Notes under the pieces: model-generated
Databases searched by the model: none
What the model saw: only the letters and a program-made list of their open reading frames with translations
Told to the model about the DNA's origin: nothing
Assembly (NCBI GenBank): GCA_036406655.1
Contig: DASXAP010000332.1
Location: 1-9,355 of the forward strand
DNA: 9,355 nt
Direction: 5' to 3'
DNA from: VAZQ01 sp036406655
GTDB lineage: Bacteria > Pseudomonadota > Alphaproteobacteria > Rhizobiales > Xanthobacteraceae
Shown here: positions 1 through 6,240 of the stretch, in pieces
How the letters are laid out: each line of letters opens with the position of its first letter
How positions within the stretch are numbered: the first letter of the stretch is position 1
Translations under genes and position numbers: made by a program

Positions 1-310
1 CGCGCTGACGCTCATCCAGCACACCGGCCTTCTCGACTCGATCAATGCCATCCGCGGGGTCGCGGTCGAGTTCAACCAGCCGATCTGCATGATGGTGGGC
101 CTCCTCCAGCACGATCCCGAGACCGCGCCGCGCAGCTCTCCGCGCTACGGCGTGCGCATCGTCGAGCCGATCCTCGAGGCGATGGGCATCCCGCATCATC
201 TCATCAACGCGGACGCCGACGTGGGCAGGATCGCCCCGGCGATCGAGGATGCCTATTCGGGCTCGCACCCCGTCGCATTCCTGATCGGCCGGCGGCCGTC
301 GACGTCATGA
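1..310 (+). CDS. Sulfopyruvate/phosphonopyruvate decarboxylase-type alpha subunit (3' part)
   Basis: This is a coding region open at the left edge (frame beginning at base 2) that ends at TGA 308-310; about 102 residues are visible. They resemble the C-terminal part of the TPP-enzyme N-terminal (PYR) domain as found in stand-alone alpha subunits such as ComD of sulfopyruvate decarboxylase. Visible segments are a LIQHTGLLDSINAI stretch, then QPICMMVGLL, and a closing HPVAFLIG strand. In this family the alpha subunit supplies half of a thiamine-diphosphate site shared with the beta subunit and decarboxylates a 3-substituted pyruvate in the cytoplasm. The stop overlaps the next start as ATGA, so the two are probably translationally coupled. 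Substrate cannot be fixed: sulfopyruvate, phosphonopyruvate or another 2-oxoacid are all possible. The family assignment is fairly secure because the matching beta subunit follows. Confidence 0.8.
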   Translation, partial: ALTLIQHTGLLDSINAIRGVAVEFNQPICMMVGLLQHDPETAPRSSPRYGVRIVEPILEAMGIPHHLINADADVGRIAPAIEDAYSGSHPVAFLIGRRPSTS

Positions 311-867
311 TGCCGCGCGACCAGTGCTTTCGTGTGCTGGCGCGGCACGTCACCGACGAGGTGGTGGTCGCAACCTACAGCTCAGCCGTCGAATGGCTCG
401 CGCAGGGCGAGCGGGAGCTCAACTACTTCGCCGTCGGCGCGATGGGGCTCGACTCCTCGCACGCGCTCGGGCTCGCGCTCGGGCGCCCCGACAAGCGCAT
501 CATCTGCCTGCAGGGCGACGGCAGCCTCTTGATGAATCTCGGCTCGCTGGTCACCATCGCCGCCGCCGCGCCCGAGAACCTCGTGCATATTGTGGTGCAG
601 AACGGGACCTACGAGGCCAACGGCGGGCATCCGATTCCCAATCCGGAGCTCGATTTCGCCGGCATGGCGCGGGCGGCGGGCTACGCGCAGGTGCACGATT
701 TCTCCGAGCTCGCCAATTTCGCGCAGCAGGCCGGCCACGTGCTGAGCGAGCGCGGACCGGTGTTTGCGACCCTGCGGGTCGAGCGCTCGAGGCCGCTCGT
801 CTACGACTATCCCGATCTCTACGACCCGGCGCGCCGCCACGCGCTCAAGGCAGCATTGCAAAGGTAG
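307..867 (+). CDS. Sulfopyruvate/phosphonopyruvate decarboxylase-type beta subunit
   Basis: The protein has 186 residues, the usual size of a separate beta subunit (ComE-like) carrying only the TPP-binding (PP) domain. The thiamine-diphosphate/Mg2+ motif is visible as GDGSLLMNLGSL (about residues 69-80) followed by QNGTYEANGG (about 98-107), the GDG...N pattern of the family. The upstream YFAVGAMGLDSSHALGLALG stretch is the usual approach to this site. With the alpha subunit it should form the complete decarboxylase, giving an aldehyde (for example sulfoacetaldehyde or phosphonoacetaldehyde) and CO2. The start lies in an ATGA overlap with the alpha stop; a second in-frame ATG at 310 would shorten it by one residue. 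It ends 5 bp before the convergent kdpE stop, with no clear terminator hairpin between. Substrate is uncertain: no xsc, phosphonate or coenzyme M genes are in the window. Confidence 0.85.
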   Translation: MMPRDQCFRVLARHVTDEVVVATYSSAVEWLAQGERELNYFAVGAMGLDSSHALGLALGRPDKRIICLQGDGSLLMNLGSLVTIAAAAPENLVHIVVQNGTYEANGGHPIPNPELDFAGMARAAGYAQVHDFSELANFAQQAGHVLSERGPVFATLRVERSRPLVYDYPDLYDPARRHALKAALQR

Positions 868-872
868 GGAGC

Positions 873-1595
873 TCAGCTCGCCATTGACGTCGGCTGGCTC
901 GCCTCGGGGGAGACCAGCCGATAGCCGACGCCGAGCTCGGTCAGGAGGATGCGCGGCTGGGTCGGATCGGCCTCGATCTTCTGCCGCAGCTTGCGCACGA
1001 AGATGCGCAGATAATGCGTGTCCTCGAGGTGCGGCGAGCCCCACACCTCCTTGAGCAGGTACTGGTGGGTGACCACGTTGCCGGCGTGCTGGGCGAGGAG
1101 CTGCAGCAGCCGGTACTCCTTCGGGGTGAGCATCACCCGCGTGCCGTTGATGGTGACGATGCGGGCGGCGAGATCGATCGCCAGCGGCCCGATCCTGACC
1201 ACCGGCTCGCCCGAGGCGGCCCGCACCTGCCGGCGCATGGCGGCGTGCGCCCGCGCCAAGAGCTCGGGCATCCCGAACGGCTTGACCACGTAGTCGTCGG
1301 CGCCGCTCTCGAGCAGCCGCACCTTCTCGGCCTCGTTCGAGCGCACGGAGAGCACAATCAGCGGCACGTTCGACCAGGAGCGGAGCCGATCGAGCACCTC
1401 GCTCCCGTCCATGTCGGGAAGCCCGAGGTCGAGGATGACGAGATCAGGCGGCTTGAGCGTGGCCCAGCGCAACGCCTCGGCGCCGGTCTCGGCGTCCTGC
1501 ACCTCGAAGCCGTCGAGCTCGAGCCCGGCACGCAGGAAGCGCCGGATCTGCACCTCGTCGTCGACCACGAGAACCACCGGGCTGGGCTCAGTCAT
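873..1595 (-). CDS. kdpE: KdpE-type OmpR/PhoB-family response regulator
   Basis: A 240-residue two-component response regulator of normal full length. The receiver domain (about 5-118) has the acidic pair D12/D13, phospho-acceptor D56 in LVILDLGLPDMDG, the conserved S83 and K105 in DDYVVKPFG. The C-terminal winged-helix DNA-binding domain (about 132-230) has LTPKEYRLLQLL, the recognition-helix region THYLRIFVRKLRQKIE and the wing TELGVGYRL. The overall pattern, including LSVRSNEAEKVRLLESGADDYVVKPF, is that of KdpE, which in other bacteria activates the K+-ATPase operon kdpFABC. Its start overlaps the end of the sensor-kinase gene by 8 bp, so the two form one translationally coupled operon. 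No pump genes adjoin it here, so its target may be elsewhere or may differ from kdpFABC. It is convergent with the decarboxylase beta gene, leaving a 5-bp gap. Confidence 0.88.
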   Translation of the reverse strand: MTEPSPVVLVVDDEVQIRRFLRAGLELDGFEVQDAETGAEALRWATLKPPDLVILDLGLPDMDGSEVLDRLRSWSNVPLIVLSVRSNEAEKVRLLESGADDYVVKPFGMPELLARAHAAMRRQVRAASGEPVVRIGPLAIDLAARIVTINGTRVMLTPKEYRLLQLLAQHAGNVVTHQYLLKEVWGSPHLEDTHYLRIFVRKLRQKIEADPTQPRILLTELGVGYRLVSPEASQPTSMAS

Positions 1596-3105
1596 CGGGA
1601 CCGACCTCGGGCTGGCTGCTGCCGGTGAAGGGAAGGTGGATCGAGACCGTGGTCCCCCGGTCCATGCCGGCGCTCACCGCTTCGATCTTGCCGCTGTTGG
1701 CGCCGACGAAGGCCTTGGCGATCCAGATGCCGAGACCGGAGCCGGAGGTGCTGCCGGCGTGGCGGGCGCCGCGGAAGAAGCGCTGGCCCCATTGCGCGTT
1801 CTCCTCCGGCGTGAGCCCGGCGCCCTCGTCGTGCACCGAAAGCACCACGTCCTGGCCGTTGCGCTTGGCGGCCACCGTGATCGGCGAGCCGGGCGGCGAA
1901 TACTTCGCCGCGTTGTCGACGATCTGCACCAGCGCCTGCTCGACCATGATCGGGTCGACATAGACGAAGGGCAGGTTCGAATCCAGATCGAGCGAGACGG
2001 TGTGGCCGGACAGCCGCCGCCGGCGCCGCTCCAGCGCCGAGTTGACGATGTCCTGCGGCTCGATCCATTCCTGCCGCGGCTTGATCTGTGCCCGGCTCAC
2101 CCGGGTGGCGTCGAGCAGGTTCTGGATGTCGTTGTTGAGGCGGTCGGCCTCGTCGCGCACCACCGCGGCGAGCGAGGTGAGCCGCTCGTCGCGCACGACC
2201 GGCGCCGACTTGCTGAGCACGGTCGCGGCGCCGAGGATCGCGGCGAGCGGCGTGCGCAGCTCGTGGCTGACCGAGCCGATCAGCGCCTCCCGCAGCAGCT
2301 CGGTTTCCGAGCGCATCTTCGCCTCGTTGAGCGCACGGGCGACGTCGAGGTGCTCGAGGGTGGCGGCCGCATCGGAGAGCACGTCGTCGACGCGCTTGCG
2401 CACCTCGTCGATGTGCTCCGGCGGAACGCTGCCAAGATCGATGGCGATGACGCCGAAGTCGGCGGTCTTCTGCGAGACGCGGCGCACCAGCCAGACGTGA
2501 CCGGCGCCGTCGTCGAGCGTGCCGGCGGGGGTGGCGCCGGACTCGACCTCAGCGATGGCGGCGCGCAGGCGCGGTGAGGATGCCTGCTCGTCGGCATGCT
2601 CGGGCGCGGCGCCTGCCCCGAACAGCATCACGTTGCGCTGCACGAGATTGGCGAGGTGCTCCTCGATCGCCCGGTAGATCTCGCGCGGCGAGGGCGCCGC
2701 CGCGAGCCGGCGCGAGAAGGCGTAGAGGTCGCCCATCTCCTTCTCCCGCTTGCGGGCGAGCTCGGTCTGCTGCTTCATCGAGTTCGCCAGGTGGCTCGTC
2801 ACCACTGCGACCACCATGAACAGGACGAGATTGAGGATCTCGTTCGGCCGGGAGAGGTAGAAGCTGTAATAGGGCGAGAAGTAGAAGTAGCCCGACCAGA
2901 GGACGCCGGCCACCGCCGCCACCAGCGCCGGGACGAGCCCGAGATGCCAGCCGGCGAGCAGCACCGGCAGGAGATAGAGAACCGACCCCCGGCGCACCCC
3001 AAAAACCTGGATGAGCACGTAGGAGACCGCCGTCGTCGCCGCGACCATGAGCAGGACGATGGCGATGCCGCGCAATTCGCGTCGGACGAGATCCCAGCCG
3101 ATCAC
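1588..3105 (-). CDS. KdpD-like sensor histidine kinase lacking the N-terminal KdpD domain
   Basis: This is a membrane histidine kinase of 505 residues with GTG 3105 as start; classical KdpD is about 900. Order: a DUF4118-type hydrophobic region with about four short membrane segments (5-110, including GSVLYLLPVLLAGWHLG), a coiled linker, a GAF-like sensor region (about 130-245), HisKA with the phospho-acceptor H281 in GSVSHELRTPL, and HATPase with the N box QIVDNAAKYSP (N398), DEGAG, RFFRG and GSGLGIWIAK. The cytoplasmic KdpD/Usp sensor half that precedes the membrane region in classical KdpD is absent. I chose GTG 3105 because GGGAG lies 5 nt upstream (3111-3115). A TTG at 3183 would add 26 Pro/Arg-rich residues but has no ribosome-binding site. 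It should phosphorylate the overlapping KdpE; the stimulus is unknown. Confidence 0.85.
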   Translation of the reverse strand: MIGWDLVRRELRGIAIVLLMVAATTAVSYVLIQVFGVRRGSVLYLLPVLLAGWHLGLVPALVAAVAGVLWSGYFYFSPYYSFYLSRPNEILNLVLFMVVAVVTSHLANSMKQQTELARKREKEMGDLYAFSRRLAAAPSPREIYRAIEEHLANLVQRNVMLFGAGAAPEHADEQASSPRLRAAIAEVESGATPAGTLDDGAGHVWLVRRVSQKTADFGVIAIDLGSVPPEHIDEVRKRVDDVLSDAAATLEHLDVARALNEAKMRSETELLREALIGSVSHELRTPLAAILGAATVLSKSAPVVRDERLTSLAAVVRDEADRLNNDIQNLLDATRVSRAQIKPRQEWIEPQDIVNSALERRRRRLSGHTVSLDLDSNLPFVYVDPIMVEQALVQIVDNAAKYSPPGSPITVAAKRNGQDVVLSVHDEGAGLTPEENAQWGQRFFRGARHAGSTSGSGLGIWIAKAFVGANSGKIEAVSAGMDRGTTVSIHLPFTGSSQPEVGPDD

Positions 3106-3110
3106 GGCGT

Positions 3111-3115
3111 CTCCC
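3111..3115 (-). promoter_or_regulatory. Ribosome-binding site deciding the kdpD-like start
   Basis: On the minus strand GGGAG stands 5 nt before GTG 3105. The competing in-frame TTG at 3183 has only an AT-rich stretch and no purine-rich box before it. This favours the shorter protein, which begins shortly before the first hydrophobic segment. Confidence 0.5.
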
Positions 3116-3270
3116 GCTGTGCCCTGCTCGCCGGTGGCGAGGCTCGGCGCGGGCGGCCCGCGCCGCTCCCGCCGTTGCGGCAAAAGATAATATCGGGGAG
3201 GCGGCTGGTCATCCCCGGCGGCCGACGGCGGCCGCCGCCTGCGGATTGGGTTTGCTCTGCCGATGGAGTG

Positions 3271-3343
3271 CCGTCATGGCCGGGCTCGTCCCGGTCATCC
3301 CGATTCAGAAGCGAGATGCGCGGGACAAGCCCGCGCATGACGG
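3271..3343. repeat. REP-like imperfect inverted repeat (intergenic palindromic element)
   Basis: The left arm 3271-3293 (begins CCGTCATGGCCGGG, ends CGTCCCG) pairs with the right arm 3321-3343 (begins CGGGACAAGCCCGCGC, ends ATGACGG). By eye 20 of 23 positions are complementary, around a 27-nt loop. Each arm also contains its own smaller palindrome (CGGG..CTCGTCCCG and CGGGACAAGCCCG). This is the shape of the short dispersed palindromic elements common between genes in alphaproteobacteria such as Bradyrhizobium (from general knowledge). It lies between the 3' end of vapC and the 5' end of the kdpD-like gene, so transcribed RNA would fold into a strong hairpin there. It could act as an attenuator or terminator for vapBC transcripts, although no U-run follows. 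Confidence 0.7.
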
Positions 3344-3373
3344 GCATAGGCGAGGCGGAAAAAAATCGGCTGC

Positions 3374-3784
3374 TCAGCCTGCCGGTGTCCATAACTTGAG
3401 GGCGCAGCAGGTCGCAATGTGCGTAAAGTCCTTGTCGGCCGTGAGGATGGTCAAGCCGTGACGGATGCAAAGCTGCGCGAGCAGCGCATCAATCGTTGCT
3501 ATCTGTATCCCTGAACGACGACAGCGGTTGCGCAGCTGCGCCGCCGCAATGTGGTCGTGCCGATCGGGAATGAGCAGCGGTAATGCGGAAAAGCGCTGCA
3601 CAATCTGAGCGCCGGCCTTGGGTCCGTCGAACCCTTGCAGGAGCTCCTGCAGCACAAGTCCCGTAGTGACGATCGTTTCGCCGCTTTCAATGCTCCGAGC
3701 AAGCGCAGCCACCTCCAATGCCGAAGACGGCGAGTCGCGGCGGAACGCAAGCGACCACACGCTCGTATCGACGAACAGGCTCAA
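3374..3784 (-). CDS. vapC: VapC-type PIN-domain ribonuclease toxin
   Basis: A 136-residue single-domain PIN protein, the normal VapC size. The acidic metal-binding residues of the PIN active site are all present: D6 in LFVDTSVWS, E47 in LVLQELLQG, D99 in IATIDALLAQ, and D117/D119 in LTADKDF. VapC toxins are Mg2+-dependent endoribonucleases that cut tRNA or rRNA and stop translation until neutralised by VapB. The start is a TTG overlapping the vapB stop as TTGA, so toxin translation probably depends on ribosomes finishing the antitoxin. A weak GCGGGA sits directly upstream. The catalytic residues suggest an active toxin. GC content (about 57-60% in the lines I counted) is well below the neighbouring operon, suggesting horizontal acquisition. 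Confidence 0.88.
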   Translation of the reverse strand: MSLFVDTSVWSLAFRRDSPSSALEVAALARSIESGETIVTTGLVLQELLQGFDGPKAGAQIVQRFSALPLLIPDRHDHIAAAQLRNRCRRSGIQIATIDALLAQLCIRHGLTILTADKDFTHIATCCALKLWTPAG

Positions 3785-3981
3785 TCCCGCGCCCGCCCGG
3801 CCTTGTAATCATACGTCGGGTCCCACTCGAGCTTACCCATCAGCTCGAGCAGCCGCCGCTGGCGCCTGCGGGCGATGAATTCCTGTAATGCCTTGGTCAC
3901 CGCAGCCTTCTTTGTCCGCTCGCCGCTGACCTTCAGCGCCTGCTCGATGAGGGCTGGATCGATCGAGAGATTGGTGGCCAT
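3781..3981 (-). CDS. vapB: VapB-type antitoxin, type II toxin-antitoxin system
   Basis: A 66-residue protein immediately upstream of and overlapping vapC. It begins MATNLSIDPALIEQALKVSG and continues with KKAAVTKALQEFIARRRQRR, the short beta strand plus two helices of a VapB (DUF2191/AHH-like) ribbon-helix-helix DNA-binding domain. The C-terminal tail LEWDPTYDYKAGRARD is the acidic/aromatic segment that in this family wraps the PIN toxin. The start is set by GGAGG at 3988-3992 on the minus strand, 7 nt before the ATG; the frame stays open further upstream, but that extension is low-complexity and antisense to the GH36 gene. Like other VapB proteins it should repress its own promoter, and the palindrome over its ribosome-binding site is a candidate operator. 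Confidence 0.87.
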   Translation of the reverse strand: MATNLSIDPALIEQALKVSGERTKKAAVTKALQEFIARRRQRRLLELMGKLEWDPTYDYKAGRARD

Positions 3982-3998
3982 GTGTGCACCTCCACACA
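3981..3998. promoter_or_regulatory. Candidate VapB operator: TGTGTG-N6-CACACA palindrome over the vapB RBS
   Basis: The plus strand reads TGTGTGCACCTCCACACA, a perfect 6-bp inverted repeat around a 6-nt centre. The centre contains the complement of the vapB Shine-Dalgarno box GGAGG, and the palindrome touches the vapB start codon. Ribbon-helix-helix antitoxins usually bind inverted repeats near their own promoter, so this is a plausible autoregulatory site. It could equally form a small mRNA hairpin that masks the ribosome-binding site. Binding is inference only. Confidence 0.4.
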
Positions 3999-4068
3999 AA
4001 GGATGACACACCAAGCCATGTCTTGCAATGGCACAGATTTGGCCGCGTCCGCGCCGACAGCCCCCGAA

Positions 4069-4084
4069 TTGCGCGGGAGCGCAA
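4069..4084. promoter_or_regulatory. Perfect palindrome TTGCGC-GGGA-GCGCAA, candidate operator of the glycosidase operon
   Basis: A perfect 6-bp inverted repeat with a 4-nt spacer lies 54 bp upstream of the GH36 start, in the region shared with divergent vapB. It covers the proposed -35 box and the first part of the spacer, where a repressor would block RNA polymerase. Sugar operons are commonly controlled by LacI, GntR or DeoR family repressors with dyad operators of this size. No regulator gene is present in the window. Confidence 0.4.
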
Positions 4085-4097
4085 GCGACCCTACGCT
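4069..4097 (+). promoter_or_regulatory. Possible sigma-70-type promoter for the GH36 operon
   Basis: TTGCGC (4069-4074) and TACGCT (4092-4097) are separated by exactly 17 bp. Each matches three of six consensus positions: TTG of the -35, and the first two plus last bases of the -10. Transcription would start near 4104, leaving a leader of about 35 nt before the GH36 start. In such GC-rich DNA a match of this quality can be chance; the overlap with the palindrome raises interest. Confidence 0.3.
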
Positions 4098-4138
4098 GGA
4101 GACGGGGGGCATCGGAGCGCGCGAAAGAGAGAGCAACG

Positions 4139-6238
4139 ATGACCGCAGCCAAGGCGCCGTCCGCCCGCCGGCGCGCGGTGCTCAAGCTCATCGCTGGGTC
4201 GATCGCCGGTGCCGGGCTGAGCGGCCGGCGCGCCCGCCGCGCCGCGGCGGCCGAGCCGCGCCTCGCGCTGGGCGACGCGGCGATCCGCCTCGAGCTCGAC
4301 TCCGCCCTGCGCAGCCGCGTGCTTGCCGGGCAAGGCAGCGCCTTTGCGCCGCTCACCGCATTCGAGCCGAGCGAGACGCTGCTTCTGGCCGACGGCCGGC
4401 GCATCGACGAATTCGCGTTCCTCGACCAGCGCAGCGAAGCCACAGACGGCCCGCACGGCCCGGGCACCCGTCACCTCGTTCGCGGCCGCGCCGCCGAAGC
4501 GATCGAGAAGGAGGTCGGCCTCGTCCTGCACGACCGCTATCCCGGCCTTGCGCTCATGCGCGTCACCTACCGCAACACCGGCGCGGCGGCGCTGCGCGTC
4601 GCCGGCTGGATCAACGGCGCCCATGTGCTGCAGCTCGCGAGCGAGGCGGCGCGCGACTTCTGGTCGTTCTCCGGCGCCTCCTACGCGGACCGCCGCGACT
4701 GGGTGCAGCCGGTGCGCGCGGGCTTCGAGCAGCGCAACTTCATGGGCATGAACGCCTCCGACTATGGCGGCGGCATCCCGGTGGTCGACGTCTGGCGCCG
4801 CGACCGCGGGCTCGCCGCCGGGCACGTCGAGACCGTGCCGAAGCTCGTCGCCCTCCCCCTCAGGTGGACCGAAGCCGGCGCCCGCATCGCCGTGGAGCAC
4901 GCGGCGGAAAGGACGCTCGCGCCGGGCGAGACCTTCTCCACGTTCGAGACCTTCGTGGCCGTGCATCGCGGCGACTGCTTCGCGGTCCTCGATGCCTATC
5001 GACGGCTCCTCGCCGAGTGCGGCCTGGTGCAGGCGAAAGTGCCGGTCGATGCCTACGCGCCGATCTGGTGCGCCTGGGGCTACGAGCGCGGCTTCACCCT
5101 CGCGCAGGTGACCGGCACCCTCGCCAAGGCGAGCGAGCTCGGGCTGCGCTGGGCGGGGGTCGACGACGGCTGGCAGACCGCGGTCGGAGACTGGCGTCTC
5201 GACCCGCGCAAGTTTCCGCGCGGGGACGCCGACATGGTTGCGCTGGTCGCGGCGATCCGCACCGCCGGCATGCAGCCCAAGCTGTGGATCGCGCCGCTCG
5301 CGGCGCATCCCGCCTCCGACCTCCTGCGCGAGCATCCCGACATGCTGCTGCTCGACCGGGACGGCGCGCCGCAGGAGGTGACGTGGTGGGACAGCCTGTG
5401 CCTGTGCCCCGCCTATGACAAGACGGTGGAGAACGCCAAGGCGCAGCTGCGCCGGATCATGCGCGAGTGGGGCTACACCGGCTTGAAGCTCGACGGGCAG
5501 CACCTCAACGGGGTGGCGCCCTGCCACAATCCCGCACACCGGCACGCCCGCCCGGAAGAGTCGGTCGAGAAGCTGCAGGATTTCTGGAAGGCGCTCTACG
5601 CCGAAGCCGTCTCCATCGATCCCGACGCGGTGATCGAGATCTGTCCGTGCGGCACGGCGCAGGCGTTCCACCACATGCCCTACATGAACCAGCCGGTCGC
5701 CTCCGATCCCGAGTCGTCGTGGCAGGTGCGCCACAAGGGCAAGGCGATCAAGGCGCTCATGGGCCCCATGGCCGCCTATGCCGGGGATCACGTGGAGCTG
5801 AGCGACCGCGGCGATGATTTCGCCTCCACCGTCGGGATCGGCGGGATCGTCTCGACGAAATTCACCTGGCCGCCGCATCCGGAAGCGGAGCGCGGACCGG
5901 CGCTGACCGCGGAGAAGGAAGGGCGGTGGCGGCGGTGGATCGCGCTCTACAACGAGAAGCGGCTCGCCGAAGGCCGCTACCGGGGCGAGCTCTACGACAT
6001 CGGATTCGACCGCCCGGAAGCCCACGTCGTCAGCAAGGACGGCCGGCATTACTACGCGTTCTACGCCGAGCGCTGGGACGGCGAGATCGAGCTGCGCGGG
6101 CTCGGCCCGGGACGCTACACGGTGACCGACTACTGGAACGGGCGGACGATCGGCACCGCCTCGCGGACGGAAAATCGGCTGCCGGTTGCGTTCGAGCGCT
6201 TCCTCGTGCTCGAGGCAACCCCGCGCGAGGGGACCTGA
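4139..6238 (+). CDS. Tat-exported GH36-type alpha-galactosidase-like glycoside hydrolase
   Basis: A 699-residue glycosidase resembling GH36 (melibiase-type) enzymes, which cleave terminal alpha-galactosides or alpha-GalNAc with retention. Residues 8-38 are a twin-arginine signal (SARRRAVLKLIAG, hydrophobic core, then AAAAE), so it should be periplasmic. A beta-rich domain fills about 40-290. The (beta/alpha)8 domain starts near 306 with YAPIWCAWGYERGF and VDDGWQ (341-346). D452 in KLDGQ is the likely nucleophile. D523 in VASDPESSW is the likely acid/base, about 70 residues later as usual in GH36. The substrate segment reads CPCGTAQ (502-508), unlike common alpha-galactosidases, and a His/Cys-rich loop lies at 462-469. 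A small beta C-terminal domain closes the chain. I chose ATG 4139, preceded by AGAGAG at about 6 nt, because it opens the Tat signal. The EamA gene follows after 2 bp. Exact substrate unknown. Confidence 0.82.
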   Translation: MTAAKAPSARRRAVLKLIAGSIAGAGLSGRRARRAAAAEPRLALGDAAIRLELDSALRSRVLAGQGSAFAPLTAFEPSETLLLADGRRIDEFAFLDQRSEATDGPHGPGTRHLVRGRAAEAIEKEVGLVLHDRYPGLALMRVTYRNTGAAALRVAGWINGAHVLQLASEAARDFWSFSGASYADRRDWVQPVRAGFEQRNFMGMNASDYGGGIPVVDVWRRDRGLAAGHVETVPKLVALPLRWTEAGARIAVEHAAERTLAPGETFSTFETFVAVHRGDCFAVLDAYRRLLAECGLVQAKVPVDAYAPIWCAWGYERGFTLAQVTGTLAKASELGLRWAGVDDGWQTAVGDWRLDPRKFPRGDADMVALVAAIRTAGMQPKLWIAPLAAHPASDLLREHPDMLLLDRDGAPQEVTWWDSLCLCPAYDKTVENAKAQLRRIMREWGYTGLKLDGQHLNGVAPCHNPAHRHARPEESVEKLQDFWKALYAEAVSIDPDAVIEICPCGTAQAFHHMPYMNQPVASDPESSWQVRHKGKAIKALMGPMAAYAGDHVELSDRGDDFASTVGIGGIVSTKFTWPPHPEAERGPALTAEKEGRWRRWIALYNEKRLAEGRYRGELYDIGFDRPEAHVVSKDGRHYYAFYAERWDGEIELRGLGPGRYTVTDYWNGRTIGTASRTENRLPVAFERFLVLEATPREGT

Positions 6239-6240
6239 CG

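Noticed and set aside
869..879. GAGCTCAGCTC palindrome at the junction of the convergent decarboxylase and kdpE genes, as a bidirectional terminator
   Set aside because: The stem is only 5 bp and has no T-run on either side, too weak to call a terminator.
1411..2577. Open frame of about 390 codons on the plus strand opposite kdpD/kdpE
   Set aside because: Low-complexity composition and no family features; the opposite strand carries well-conserved histidine kinase and response regulator motifs.
3213..3240. GC-rich GGCGGCCG/CGGCCGCC palindromes upstream of the kdpD-like gene
   Set aside because: Simple GGC/GCC runs are expected by chance in DNA this GC-rich, and there is no poly-T tail or link to a start site.
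4001..4028. Minus-strand TTGCAA (4023-4028) as the -35 box of a vapB promoter
   Set aside because: The hexamer 17 bp downstream (CATCCT) is a poor -10 match; the evidence is too thin to list as a feature.
4028..4138. Upstream ATG at 4028 extending the GH36 protein by 37 residues
   Set aside because: The extension is Arg/Pro-rich, would bury the Tat signal inside the chain, and would place the start upstream of the palindrome/promoter-like region; ATG 4139 fits better.
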